Source of the DNA: JAVKSL01 sp039583695
Lineage (GTDB): Bacteria > Actinomycetota > Acidimicrobiia > Acidimicrobiales > JAJPHD01
Direction of reading: 5' to 3'
Length of the DNA stretch: 9,477 nucleotides
NCBI GenBank assembly: GCA_039583695.1
Contig: JAVKSL010000096.1
Span: forward strand, 1 to 9,477
In this document: positions 1 to 6,035 of the stretch, piece after piece
How the letters are laid out: each line of letters begins with the position of its first letter
How positions within the stretch are numbered: position 1 is the first letter of the stretch
The notes under the pieces: model-generated
Seen by the model: only the letters and a program-made list of their open reading frames with translations
Databases searched by the model: none
What the model was told of the DNA's origin: nothing
Position numbers and translations under genes: made by a program

Positions 1-50
1 AACGCTCTGCCCTGGGGCTGCTCGACCGCATGGCCGCGGTGGGGACATGA
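1..50 (+). CDS. 3' end of an upstream gene (partial)
   Basis: An open frame enters from the left edge and stops at TGA 48-50. The visible C-terminus is about 15 residues (RSALGLLDRMAAVGT). The codons are rich in third-position G/C like the rest of the window, and the stop overlaps the next ATG as ATGA, the usual spacing in this gene cluster. Too little is visible to name a product. Confidence 0.5.
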   Translation, partial: RSALGLLDRMAAVGT

Positions 51-268
51 CGGTCTCCATTGTCACCCTGGTGGCCCTGGGCGAGATCGCGGCCGCAGCG
101 GTCGCAGGCTGGCTCGGCATGCGTTGGCTAGCCGCAGCCCACATCGCCAAGGAAGTTGACGAGCCCATAGCCGCGGCGATCGAGCTGGCCGAGGTCGACC
201 TGCTGCCCGTCCTACTGCCCCCCGCCTCATGGCTGGAAGAAGCCCGCTGGCGGGAGTGGATGTCTTGA
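47..268 (+). CDS. Small protein with an N-terminal membrane segment
   Basis: A 73-aa product. Residues about 4-24 are almost wholly hydrophobic (VTLVALGEIAAAAVAGW), which suggests a single N-terminal transmembrane helix or uncleaved signal anchor, although one Glu lies inside it. A short acidic and amphipathic stretch follows, and the C-terminus is rich in Trp and Arg. The ATG overlaps the previous stop by 4 nt, and only a weak GGGGA lies upstream, so translation is probably coupled to the upstream gene. I do not recognise the family; a small phage membrane protein is the most that can be said. Confidence 0.5.
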   Translation: MTVSIVTLVALGEIAAAAVAGWLGMRWLAAAHIAKEVDEPIAAAIELAEVDLLPVLLPPASWLEEARWREWMS

Positions 269-681
269 CCCGCACCTTGACGCACCTCAGTTCGATCACA
301 GCCTGGGCTGGACTCAAGATCCTCGCCTGCAACTGCGGGTGGTGGCTCCCCGGCTGGCCGTGTGATCCCGTGGTGGACGAGGACTGGAGCGCCTTCGACC
401 TCCTGGCCGAGCACAGGCTGGTGTGCGTGGGTGCTGCGGTGGTCTCACCTGTCGAACTTTGCTCCCCATCTCTCGACGCTGCGACCACCGGAGCGGCTGT
501 GCCGTCCGGGCCTAGTCCACAACCTCCGGAGGAAGGGCTGCCTGACTCGCGGGTACTTGCCCGCCAAGGCGCCCGGCTGGTCGGCTCGGCCGCTCAAACA
601 TGTAGTACCCGCCGGGGAGCTGCCCCGGCGGGCAAGTTGGGCACGGGCATCGACCTCGCGCCCGGAAGGGAGTCTAGATGA
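265..681 (+). CDS. Hypothetical protein, doubtful in its second half
   Basis: TTG at 265 overlaps the preceding stop (TTGA) and has GGGAG 8 nt upstream, so I prefer it to upstream GTG/ATG codons in the same frame. The product would be 138 aa. The first 55-60 residues look like real coding sequence (G/C third positions, a Trp/Cys-rich ACNCGWWLPGW segment, then VDEDWSAFDLLAEHRLVCVG). From about 440 the composition becomes unprotein-like (Pro, Ala, Ser and Gly runs), and a perfect 10-bp hairpin lies in its 3' part. The true gene may be shorter, frameshifted near 440, or absent downstream of there. No family recognised. Confidence 0.35.
   Translation: MTRTLTHLSSITAWAGLKILACNCGWWLPGWPCDPVVDEDWSAFDLLAEHRLVCVGAAVVSPVELCSPSLDAATTGAAVPSGPSPQPPEEGLPDSRVLARQGARLVGSAAQTCSTRRGAAPAGKLGTGIDLAPGRESR
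608..632 (+). promoter_or_regulatory. Perfect 10-bp hairpin ahead of the recT-like gene
   Basis: CCCGCCGGGG (608-617) pairs without mismatch with CCCCGGCGGG (623-632) across the 5-nt loop AGCTG. No T-tract follows, so a classical intrinsic terminator is not supported. It could be a GC-rich terminator of the actinobacterial kind, a processing site or an mRNA-stability hairpin. It lies 45 nt before the start of the recT-like gene, so it may separate that cassette from the upstream genes. Confidence 0.5.
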
Positions 682-1697
682 GTGACATGGAGATGTACGT
701 GGCTGCTCCGCCGACCCCGCTCACCGACGGCGAGTGGGCGATGCTGGAGCGCAAGGCCAAGCTGCTCGCCGCCTCGAGTCTGGTGCCCTCGCAGCTCAAG
801 GGCAAGCCGGAGGATGTGCTGGCGATAGCACTGAGTGCTCGCGATCTGGGCATGGACCTGACTCTCACCACCATGAGCCAGTTCTACATCATCGACGGAA
901 GGGTCTCACCGTCAGCGCAGCTGCTAGTCGCGCTGGCGATGCAGCACGGCCACGAGACGTGGTGGGTGGAGAGCGACGAGTCCCGGGCCACCATCGCCAT
1001 CAGGCGAGCCCACTCCGCCCGTGTACAGACGTTCAGCTGGACGATCGAGATGGCCGCGCACGCAGGCCTGCTGGACGAGTGGGTCGAGAAATGGAACACG
1101 ACCGACTCGGGGAAGAAGTACAAGGCCTCCTACACCATCGGGTCAACCCCGGAGCCTCCGGCGTGGGCCAAGCCGCTGATAGCGAGCGGCGATATCCGCA
1201 CCCGAGACAACTGGCGTCGCTACCCGGCCGACATGCTGATGGCAAGGGCGGCCGCAAAGGCCGTGCGCCACGTCTGTCCCGAGGTCACACTCGGCCTGGC
1301 GAATCTTGCGTGGCCCGACGATGAGGCTAAGCCACTAGCCCCAGACGAGGAGGGCGCAGCGCTTAGCGAAACGCCGCGCTCCGCATCGCTGGAGACCGAT
1401 CCACTTACCCCGTCGCCGCAGCCGCTCGTGGACCAGGAGTGGGTGAACCGGCTGGCCCACGGCGTGACCAAGCTGGCCGTGGAGCACGGCTGGGACTCGG
1501 ACGACCTGCGCCACGCCATCGTGGACTACGCCACCGACGGGCGCACCCGTTCTTCGCGCGAGGTGCTCCAGGGCGACGAGACGCTCGCGGTCGCACACAC
1601 CTTCGCGGCAGTCCGTGACGGCGAGCTGAGCCTAGAGAACACGCCTGACGGCCCGGAGCTGGTGGTGGTGGCCGGAGAGGCGGTGCGGGATGGCTGA
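678..1697 (+). CDS. RecT-like single-strand annealing protein
   Basis: A 339-aa protein that most resembles phage RecT-family annealing proteins, which pair complementary single strands during phage recombination. Residues about 20-210 form the core. It has an early helical stretch (SLVPSQLKGKPEDVLAIAL), the 'DLGMDLTLTTMSQFYIIDGRVSPSAQLLVALA' block typical of these proteins (residues 56-87), and the RYPADMLMARAAAKAVRHVCPEV block near residues 181-203. An acidic, Pro-rich linker follows (about 213-245), and a separate helical tail completes the protein. AAGGGAG sits 5 nt before the ATG, which fixes the start. No exonuclease partner is visible in this window. Family assignment is from motif recognition. 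Confidence 0.82.
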   Translation: MSDMEMYVAAPPTPLTDGEWAMLERKAKLLAASSLVPSQLKGKPEDVLAIALSARDLGMDLTLTTMSQFYIIDGRVSPSAQLLVALAMQHGHETWWVESDESRATIAIRRAHSARVQTFSWTIEMAAHAGLLDEWVEKWNTTDSGKKYKASYTIGSTPEPPAWAKPLIASGDIRTRDNWRRYPADMLMARAAAKAVRHVCPEVTLGLANLAWPDDEAKPLAPDEEGAALSETPRSASLETDPLTPSPQPLVDQEWVNRLAHGVTKLAVEHGWDSDDLRHAIVDYATDGRTRSSREVLQGDETLAVAHTFAAVRDGELSLENTPDGPELVVVAGEAVRDG

Positions 1698-1785
1698 GGC
1701 GGACTGGATGGTCGAGCGCATCGCTGACCTCGAGCGTGTGGGCGAGCGCATACAGAGTATGTACCTGCTTGAGCAGGTGTGCTGA
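1690..1785 (+). CDS. 31-aa ORF between recT-like gene and next gene
   Basis: ATG 1690 to TGA 1783-1785 encodes MAEADWMVERIADLERVGER followed by IQSMYLLEQVC. GGAGAGG lies 9 nt upstream. The start overlaps the recT-like stop by 8 nt, and the stop overlaps the next ATG by one base (TGATG). That arrangement, together with an amphipathic helical sequence, supports a real translated small protein or a coupling peptide. No family recognised. Without it there would be an 87-nt gap in an otherwise seamless operon. Confidence 0.55.
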   Translation: MAEADWMVERIADLERVGERIQSMYLLEQVC

Positions 1786-2309
1786 TGCTGAGCGCTGAGG
1801 GGCAGGCGAGCATCGACGCCCGCAAGGCTCGGGACGCGTGGCGCTGGGATGGCGACGCACCCAAGCCGACGCCGGGCGCCCGCAACATCGGCACCGTGGG
1901 ACTGATCGGCGTTGGCGTATTCATCTGGTGCAAGGACCGGGCAACCGTAGACGGTCAGGTCGGTGGGCTGGTGGTGGACGAGTGGCGCGCGGTGGACCCC
2001 GAGACGGGCGAGTTGGGCGAGCGCCAGTTCCTTGCTGTGGAGTCCTGGCGCTCGAAGCTGCGCTGGCGTCGCATCGGTGTGGATGAGGTGGACCCCGACC
2101 AGATCGGCGCGCCCGACCCTGCCGCGCTGCGGCGCATGGCGAGAGCCATCTGGGGCGAACTCGCCGCGGAGAGGGGCCAGTTCGACTCCCGCTCGATCTA
2201 CCACGGCGTCATGGCGATGCGCCTGGTCGATGCCGTGATGGGCGGGGCCGTGCGGGCAGTTCAAGACGAGTGGAGCGTCGCCAGCTGGCGGCTAATGACA
2301 GGAGAGTGA
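1785..2309 (+). CDS. Conserved-type phage hypothetical protein
   Basis: A 174-aa product from ATG 1785, which overlaps the 31-aa ORF's stop by one base. Upstream signal is weak (CAGG), so start by coupling is likely. The middle contains a beta-rich hydrophobic run (IGTVGLIGVGVFIW) and a charged WRAVDPETGELGERQFL segment. The C-terminal half is helical, with DPAALRRMARAIWGELAAER. No catalytic motif, membrane helix or Cys cluster is evident. I do not recognise the family. Codon use matches its neighbours, and its position next to the RecT-like and RuvC-like genes suggests a role in phage DNA metabolism, which is inference from context only. Confidence 0.65.
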   Translation: MLSAEGQASIDARKARDAWRWDGDAPKPTPGARNIGTVGLIGVGVFIWCKDRATVDGQVGGLVVDEWRAVDPETGELGERQFLAVESWRSKLRWRRIGVDEVDPDQIGAPDPAALRRMARAIWGELAAERGQFDSRSIYHGVMAMRLVDAVMGGAVRAVQDEWSVASWRLMTGE

Positions 2310-2386
2310 GGAATCGTGCAACTACGGACGAGAGACTACTTCGCCCAGTGTGGGGCGCCCAGTCCGTTGGGGAGCGCTGGGCCGTC

Positions 2387-2851
2387 ATGACCCGCTTTGC
2401 CGACGACCGCGACGACGACTATGACGTACTGGATTGGGGCCGCTGGGAGCGGAACTCCAGGGTGTGCGTTGAGGGCAAGCGCGGTCAGACAGCCTTGGCT
2501 GAGCTGGAGGCGGCGCTAGTGGCGCTGCCACGCAAGGTGCTCATCAAGGGGGCGCTGGCGGACGACCGGGGCGATATGTGCGCTGTCGGTGTCCTGGTGG
2601 CACATCATAGGACGGCGGCAGGCGACGAGCGCTCCGAGGTGGTTCGCCAGATGGCGGACCGAGCCGCCAAGTACAACGCAGACGACGACCAAACAGAGGA
2701 AACGATAGCTGCCGGGCGAGCAATAGGACTGACCGCCACGTTGAGCTGGGTTCTCTCGTTACTTAACGACCTCGACCACGGGGCTGCGACTCCCGAGCAG
2801 CGTTATGACGCGGTGCTCCGCTGGGTGCGACGCAAGAGGGACATCTTTTGA
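2387..2851 (+). CDS. Phage hypothetical protein with RW/GKRGQ-type N-terminus
   Basis: A 154-aa product. I chose ATG 2387 because the protein then begins MTRFADDRDDDYDVLDWGRW, with GGGGAG 12 nt upstream. An in-frame GTG at 2306 overlaps the previous stop but has its AGGAG immediately adjacent, too close for normal use. The block WGRWERNSRVCVEGKRGQTALAELEAALVALP, then LIKGALADDRGDMCAVGVL, resembles a recurrent family of small phage proteins of unknown function. The C-terminal half is helical. The stop TGA overlaps the TTG start of the RuvC-like gene. Function is unknown. Confidence 0.72.
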   Translation: MTRFADDRDDDYDVLDWGRWERNSRVCVEGKRGQTALAELEAALVALPRKVLIKGALADDRGDMCAVGVLVAHHRTAAGDERSEVVRQMADRAAKYNADDDQTEETIAAGRAIGLTATLSWVLSLLNDLDHGAATPEQRYDAVLRWVRRKRDIF

Positions 2852-3456
2852 GCGAGGCCCGGAGCTGGCAGAGCCTGGGAATGATCATCCAAGCCGAGGA
2901 GGAGCGCCACCCGTCACGTGAGCCGGGCGGGCTCGCTGCGGTTTGCGGGACGGGCGCTGCGTCGGTGCCTGACGCCATTATCTGCATGGGGCAGCGCCAG
3001 CCCGTCATCTGCGGGATCGACCCCGGCGGGCGTCAGACCGGCGTCGTGTGGGTCTGTGAGGGGCAGCTGGAGTACCACAACGTCTACGAGCGCGGCCCAG
3101 GAGAGGACGACGCCGCCTACATCGACCGCTTCCCCTGGGCGGCCGGCCCGATTCCGGACCTCATCTGCGTCGAGGACGTGCGGGCGCCGGTGGGCCAGAT
3201 GGGCCAGATAAGCCTCGACGGCCTGCTGCGCACCGCCGTCACGCTCGGCGCCGTCCTGGCCTACGCGGCTAGCGGAGGTGTCCCGGTGGTCGTCGTGCCG
3301 CCAGGCGCCCACGGTAGCGGGCCTGTCACGGCGTACCCGGTCGAGTTGCGTCCGACGCGGGGATCCGGTGCCGGGCACGACCGTTTGCGTCACTGCCGTA
3401 GCGCGTGGGACTTGGCCATTGCCGGCGAGCGGCTGAGCAAGCTACGAGAGAGGTGA
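2848..3456 (+). CDS. RuvC-like Holliday junction resolvase / nuclease
   Basis: A 202-aa protein from TTG 2848 (AGAGGG 7 nt upstream, TTGA overlap with the previous stop). It shows the RNase H-fold pattern of RuvC-type resolvases. These are GIDPGGRQTGVVW with Asp58 as first metal ligand, ICVEDV with Glu109 at the end of the fourth strand, and HCRSAWDLA (His182, Asp188), the equivalent of the usual H-x-R-D-A motif. Known relatives cut branched DNA during phage recombination and packaging. RuvC-like proteins normally start a few residues before GIDPG. ATG 2986 would give that (MGQRQPVICGIDPGG) but has no ribosome site, so the 46-residue N-terminal extension is either real or a start-site uncertainty. 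The neighbouring RecT-like gene fits a recombination module. Confidence 0.8.
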   Translation: MSEARSWQSLGMIIQAEEERHPSREPGGLAAVCGTGAASVPDAIICMGQRQPVICGIDPGGRQTGVVWVCEGQLEYHNVYERGPGEDDAAYIDRFPWAAGPIPDLICVEDVRAPVGQMGQISLDGLLRTAVTLGAVLAYAASGGVPVVVVPPGAHGSGPVTAYPVELRPTRGSGAGHDRLRHCRSAWDLAIAGERLSKLRER

Positions 3457-3460
3457 GCGA

Positions 3461-3922
3461 GTGAGCAACGTCGTCTACCTAGCAGGGCGCTATACCCGTC
3501 GTGAGGAGCTGTGCGGCTACCGGGCCGATCTGGCCGACCGTGGGTGGTCGGTGCCCGCAGCCTGGCTGGAGGGCACCCACCAGGTGCATGGCGTGGAGGC
3601 TGCCAGGGCGGTCGAGGCGGGGGGCCCGGTGCCGAGTGAGCAGGCCGTGGCCTTCGCCCTGGACGACCAGGCGGACGTGACCGCAGCCGATGTGGTGGTC
3701 GCCTTTACCGAGGAGCCACGCCAGTCGAACAGCAGAGGCGGCCGGCATGTGGAGCTAGGCCTGGCGCTCGAACGGCGGAGACGGACGGCGCGCCCGTTCA
3801 TCTACGTCGTGGGACCGCTTGAGAACGTGTTCTGCGCCCTGGCGGACCGGGCGTTTTATGACTGGCCGGCGTTCCTGGAGTGGCTGGACGACACTGGGAG
3901 CTGGCTGGGGGATTCGACATGA
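3461..3922 (+). CDS. Nucleoside 2-deoxyribosyltransferase-like protein
   Basis: A 153-aa product starting at GTG 3461, with GAGAGGTGA just upstream. The N-terminus (VVYLAGRYTRREELCGYRADL) is the YLAG-R nucleotide-binding start of the nucleoside 2-deoxyribosyltransferase fold. The middle has a D-x-x-D-V-x-x-A-D-V-V-V-A-F strand pattern at residues 69-82. GGRHVELGLAL at residues 93-103 contains the Glu expected in the active site. It then ends with IYVVGPLENVF, another family hallmark. Members exchange bases between deoxynucleosides; phage copies are often found in nucleotide-salvage or DNA base-modification settings, but substrate cannot be told here. Its ATGA overlap joins it to the next small gene. 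Confidence 0.75.
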   Translation: MSNVVYLAGRYTRREELCGYRADLADRGWSVPAAWLEGTHQVHGVEAARAVEAGGPVPSEQAVAFALDDQADVTAADVVVAFTEEPRQSNSRGGRHVELGLALERRRRTARPFIYVVGPLENVFCALADRAFYDWPAFLEWLDDTGSWLGDST

Positions 3923-4316
3923 GCTGGGATGCGACCCTGACCTGCGACGGGTGGGAGCCTCCCGAAACACGCACTGTGGGAAGTGGTCGAACGTGCTGAC
4001 CGCTGACGGACGCCGTCCCGACAGTCCCAGGGGCGCCTACCGCATGGTCGGCAGCTGCGGCAACTGTCTGACTCGCTCGATTGTGTGTCTTTTCACCCAG
4101 ACGTACCAGACGAAGCCCCTCCGGTGTCCTGTCTGTGACTGCTGTGATGTGCGGGCCGAGCGCCAACCGACGAAGGCCGAGCTGGCGAAGATGGAACCCC
4201 TGGAGGTGCCCGAGTGCATGAGGCGCGTGAGTTCTCCCGAAGTGAGTTCCGTCGGGCCACAGATCATGGACGACTCGGAGCCGACCTGGGACCGCGACGA
4301 GGAGCACCCGGCGTGA
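3919..4316 (+). CDS. Small zinc-ribbon-like protein, probably interrupted by a 1-base frameshift
   Basis: ATG 3919 has GGGGGA 6 nt upstream and overlaps the previous stop by 4 nt, so translation should begin here. That frame reads MSWDATLTCDG and then ends after 26 codons at 3999. The neighbouring frame (positions divisible by 3) is open from before 3951 to TGA 4314-4316 and is clearly coding: Cys knuckles at NTHCGKW, GSCGNC and CPVCDCC. Adding one base after 3953 joins the two frames and restores Cys9-x2-Cys12-Gly, giving about 132 aa. The site is in GGGTGGG, where a base loss is easy. If the break is real, frame 0 could start at GTG 3951 or 3993 or ATG 4044. Likely a metal-binding small phage protein; role unknown. 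The stop overlaps the methyltransferase GTG. Confidence 0.6.
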
Positions 4317-5428
4317 GCACGGCGACCTATTACGTCGGGGACTGCCGCAAGGTGCTGGCGACGCTGCCGGCCGCGTCGGCGGATCTTGTCCTGACCTCGC
4401 CGCCATTCCTGGCGCTGCGCAGCTACTTACCCGCCGGCGACCCGGCCAAGGCCGACGAGATGGGCAGCGAGGCCACGCCCGGCGAGTTCATCGACGCGCT
4501 ACTAGACGTGGTGGAGGAGCTGCGCCGGGTGCTCGCGCCGCACGGCTCACTGTGCATCGAGCTTGGTGATAGCTACGCGGGCTCGTGTGGCGCCGGGGGG
4601 GATTATGGCAAAGGTGGCCCCGGTTGGCCGCTGGCCAAGTCGCTGTGCATGGTGCCGGAGATGCTCCGCTTCGCCCTGGCCTACGGATGCAATCCTCTGA
4701 CCGGACGCGAGACGCCACGCTGGCGGGTCCGTAACGTCGTGCGCCACTTCCGCCCCAACCCGCCAGTAGGAGCCGTGGGTGACAAGGTGAGGCCCGCTAC
4801 GTCGGAGTGGGTGGTGGCGTGTACCGGCATTAAGCGTTACTTCGACCTTGACAGCGTTCGGTCGGCATCCATGAGCCCACCGACCACAAGGCGAGTCGGA
4901 ATGGCTAGCAGCACATCGAAGGGCGCTAGCGGTGGAGATTCAGGAAATGTTGACAAAGAGCGGTGGTCGCATAACCCCGCCGGCTCGCCCCCGCTCGACT
5001 GGTGGGACGATGACGACCTGGAGTGGCGCGACGGTGCCGGATTCGTGCAACCCACGGCTCCGTATGCCGGCCCACACTTCGCCACGTTCGGTAAGGCCGT
5101 CGTCAAGCGGCTGCTGCTGCCGATGTGTCCCCTGCGCGTGTGCGTTACGTGCGGCCGACCGTGTGAGCGCATTGTGGAGGAGGCCCGGTATCTCAACCCG
5201 GACGGCAGCGAGCATCGGACCGATTGCAACCACGGCGGCAACTGGCGCGCTGGCGTAGTCCTTGATCCCTGGGCAGGGACGGGAACAACGCTTTCCGTGG
5301 CTACTGGCAATGGCCGCGACGCCGTGGGGATTGACGTGGATCGCAGAAACCTGGCGCTGGCCCGTGAGCGCGTCGGTATGTTCCTAGTGGAGGGTCAACC
5401 ACCCCGCCCTGAAGGGCGGGGCTTGTAG
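4313..5428 (+). CDS. DNA methyltransferase, beta-type N4-cytosine/N6-adenine class
   Basis: A 371-aa protein from GTG 4313. GAGGAG lies 8 nt upstream and the start overlaps the previous stop as GTGA. Motifs are in permuted order: YYVGDCRKVL then the catalytic TSPPF at residues 28-32, and the AdoMet site DPWAGTGTTLSVATGNGRDAVG near residue 318. TSPPF fits N4-cytosine methylation best, though N6-adenine is not excluded. The central insert carries WWDDDDLEWRDG, PYAGPHFATF and a Cys cluster (CPLRVCVTCGRPC, then CNHGG) that may bind zinc, as in many phage and host relatives. The natural C-terminus appears lost. From residue 361 (base 5393) the codons belong to the inserted IscB element's first stems, giving the odd tail GQPPRPEGRGL. 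Confidence 0.85.
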   Translation: MSTATYYVGDCRKVLATLPAASADLVLTSPPFLALRSYLPAGDPAKADEMGSEATPGEFIDALLDVVEELRRVLAPHGSLCIELGDSYAGSCGAGGDYGKGGPGWPLAKSLCMVPEMLRFALAYGCNPLTGRETPRWRVRNVVRHFRPNPPVGAVGDKVRPATSEWVVACTGIKRYFDLDSVRSASMSPPTTRRVGMASSTSKGASGGDSGNVDKERWSHNPAGSPPLDWWDDDDLEWRDGAGFVQPTAPYAGPHFATFGKAVVKRLLLPMCPLRVCVTCGRPCERIVEEARYLNPDGSEHRTDCNHGGNWRAGVVLDPWAGTGTTLSVATGNGRDAVGIDVDRRNLALARERVGMFLVEGQPPRPEGRGL

Positions 5429-5760
5429 CGGAGCGATTCGCTGCCAGCCCCCTCGGATGGGCTGGTTGACCAGACCAAATGAGTAGACCTCGAAGGAGGT
5501 GACATCTATGTTGCGTACAAGCGAAAGGACCGACGTCGGGGTGCTTCCTCAGCCCCGACCCCTCGAATCCGTGTTGACAGACCCAGTTGGGCCAGGGGTA
5601 GACCCAGACGTTGCACGGACCCGGTACCCAACCCGGAACACTGGTGCGCAACTTGGTCGAGGGGAGACCGCAGCAATGCGGCGTCACTCGCCGAAAGCCG
5701 ACGAACCGGCCGAGGCGAAGACCGGGGGTTTTGCAACCCCCACTGCTGGTGCTGGTGCAG
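5391..5760 (+). ncRNA. Omega-RNA / HEARO-like structured RNA upstream of iscB
   Basis: HEARO RNAs lie just upstream of IscB genes and act as the guide-carrying scaffold of IscB. Here GGTCAACC (5393-5400) pairs perfectly with GGTTGACC (5464-5471). It encloses an 8-bp hairpin CCCCGCCC/GGGCGGGG (5402-5421, loop TGAA), a short AGCG/CGCT hairpin (5432-5442) and CCAGCCC/GGGCTGG (5444-5465). Further stems are GTCGGGG/CCCCGAC (5535-5559), GTTGCAC with GTGC..AAC (5610-5652), CCGCA-GCAA-TGCGG with a GNRA loop (5668-5681), and GGGGGTT/AACCCCC (5724-5741). The CCCAACC-type segment and the GCA(G)AATGCGG-like loop recall the HEARO consensus. By the usual arrangement the guide would be the bases just left of 5391, in the methyltransferase gene. 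Ends are approximate. Confidence 0.72.
5487..5510 (+). promoter_or_regulatory. Shine-Dalgarno of the iscB frame, held in a hairpin
   Basis: AAGGAGGTGA (5493-5502) is a full match to the 16S rRNA tail and lies 7 nt before ATG 5508. ACCTC (5487-5491) can pair with GAGGT (5496-5500) over a GAAG loop, hiding part of the ribosome site. It is the strongest ribosome site in the window. The pairing suggests that translation of this frame is restrained or switchable; this is structural inference only. Confidence 0.5.
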
Positions 5761-6035
5761 TACCGAGGCCCGCGGCGGCCCGAGTGTTCGTGCTCGACCG
5801 CCACAGGACCCCGCTCATGCCGTGTCACCCCGCCCGAGCCCGACAGCTTCTCGCCAAGGGCCGGGCGGTGGTGGCCCGACACACCCCGCTGGTCATCCGC
5901 TTGAGAGACAAGGAGGTATCCGAGTGTCAGGTCGACGGTGTCGAGGTCGGTGTCGACCCAGGCTCCCGGCACACCGGTATAGCTGTGTTCGGGGTCGATG
6001 AGACCGGGTCGAGAGGCAGCCCGGCCGATGTTTGA
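5508..6035 (+). CDS. iscB: Truncated IscB: PLMP region and RuvC-I only
   Basis: From residue 93 (GTG 5784) the protein reads VFVLDRHRTPLMPCHPARAR, the PLMP/RRXRR-type start of IscB. It then reads LLAKGRAVVARHTPLVIRL and VGVDPGSRHTGIAVF with the RuvC-I Asp150. It stops 12-15 residues later at TGA 6033-6035. Normal IscB is roughly 400-500 aa; the Arg-rich bridge helix, RuvC-II, HNH and RuvC-III are absent here and I do not find them in other frames before 6066. IscB is an RNA-guided nuclease ancestral to Cas9; this copy cannot have either complete nuclease site. The frame is open back to ATG 5508 with a perfect ribosome site (175 aa), but residues 1-92 lie over the omega-RNA and are probably not ancestral protein. 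GTG 5784 is the alternative, more family-like start. Confidence 0.82.
   Translation: MLRTSERTDVGVLPQPRPLESVLTDPVGPGVDPDVARTRYPTRNTGAQLGRGETAAMRRHSPKADEPAEAKTGGFATPTAGAGAVPRPAAARVFVLDRHRTPLMPCHPARARQLLAKGRAVVARHTPLVIRLRDKEVSECQVDGVEVGVDPGSRHTGIAVFGVDETGSRGSPADV

Noticed and set aside
3819..3918. ATG 3819 as the start of the zinc-ribbon gene
   Set aside because: It lies about 100 nt inside the deoxyribosyltransferase-like gene and lacks a ribosome site; ATG 3919 has a good site and the usual 4-nt overlap.
4214..4312. ATG 4214 as the methyltransferase start
   Set aside because: It gives 33 extra unlike residues inside the previous gene. GTG 4313 has GAGGAG at 8 nt and leads straight into the conserved YYVGD start.
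4949..4980. Promoter-like TTGACA inside the N4/N6 methyltransferase gene
   Set aside because: It lacks a credible -10 element and lies mid-gene; chance is sufficient.
5402..5421. Intrinsic terminator after the methyltransferase
   Set aside because: The hairpin is strong but no T-tract follows (CTTGTAGCGG), it lies inside the gene's own last codons, and it fits better as an internal stem of the element's RNA.
5574..5604. Promoter-like TTGACA with a downstream TAGACC
   Set aside because: The spacer is 19 nt, the -10 match is poor, and it sits in the middle of the RNA scaffold stems.
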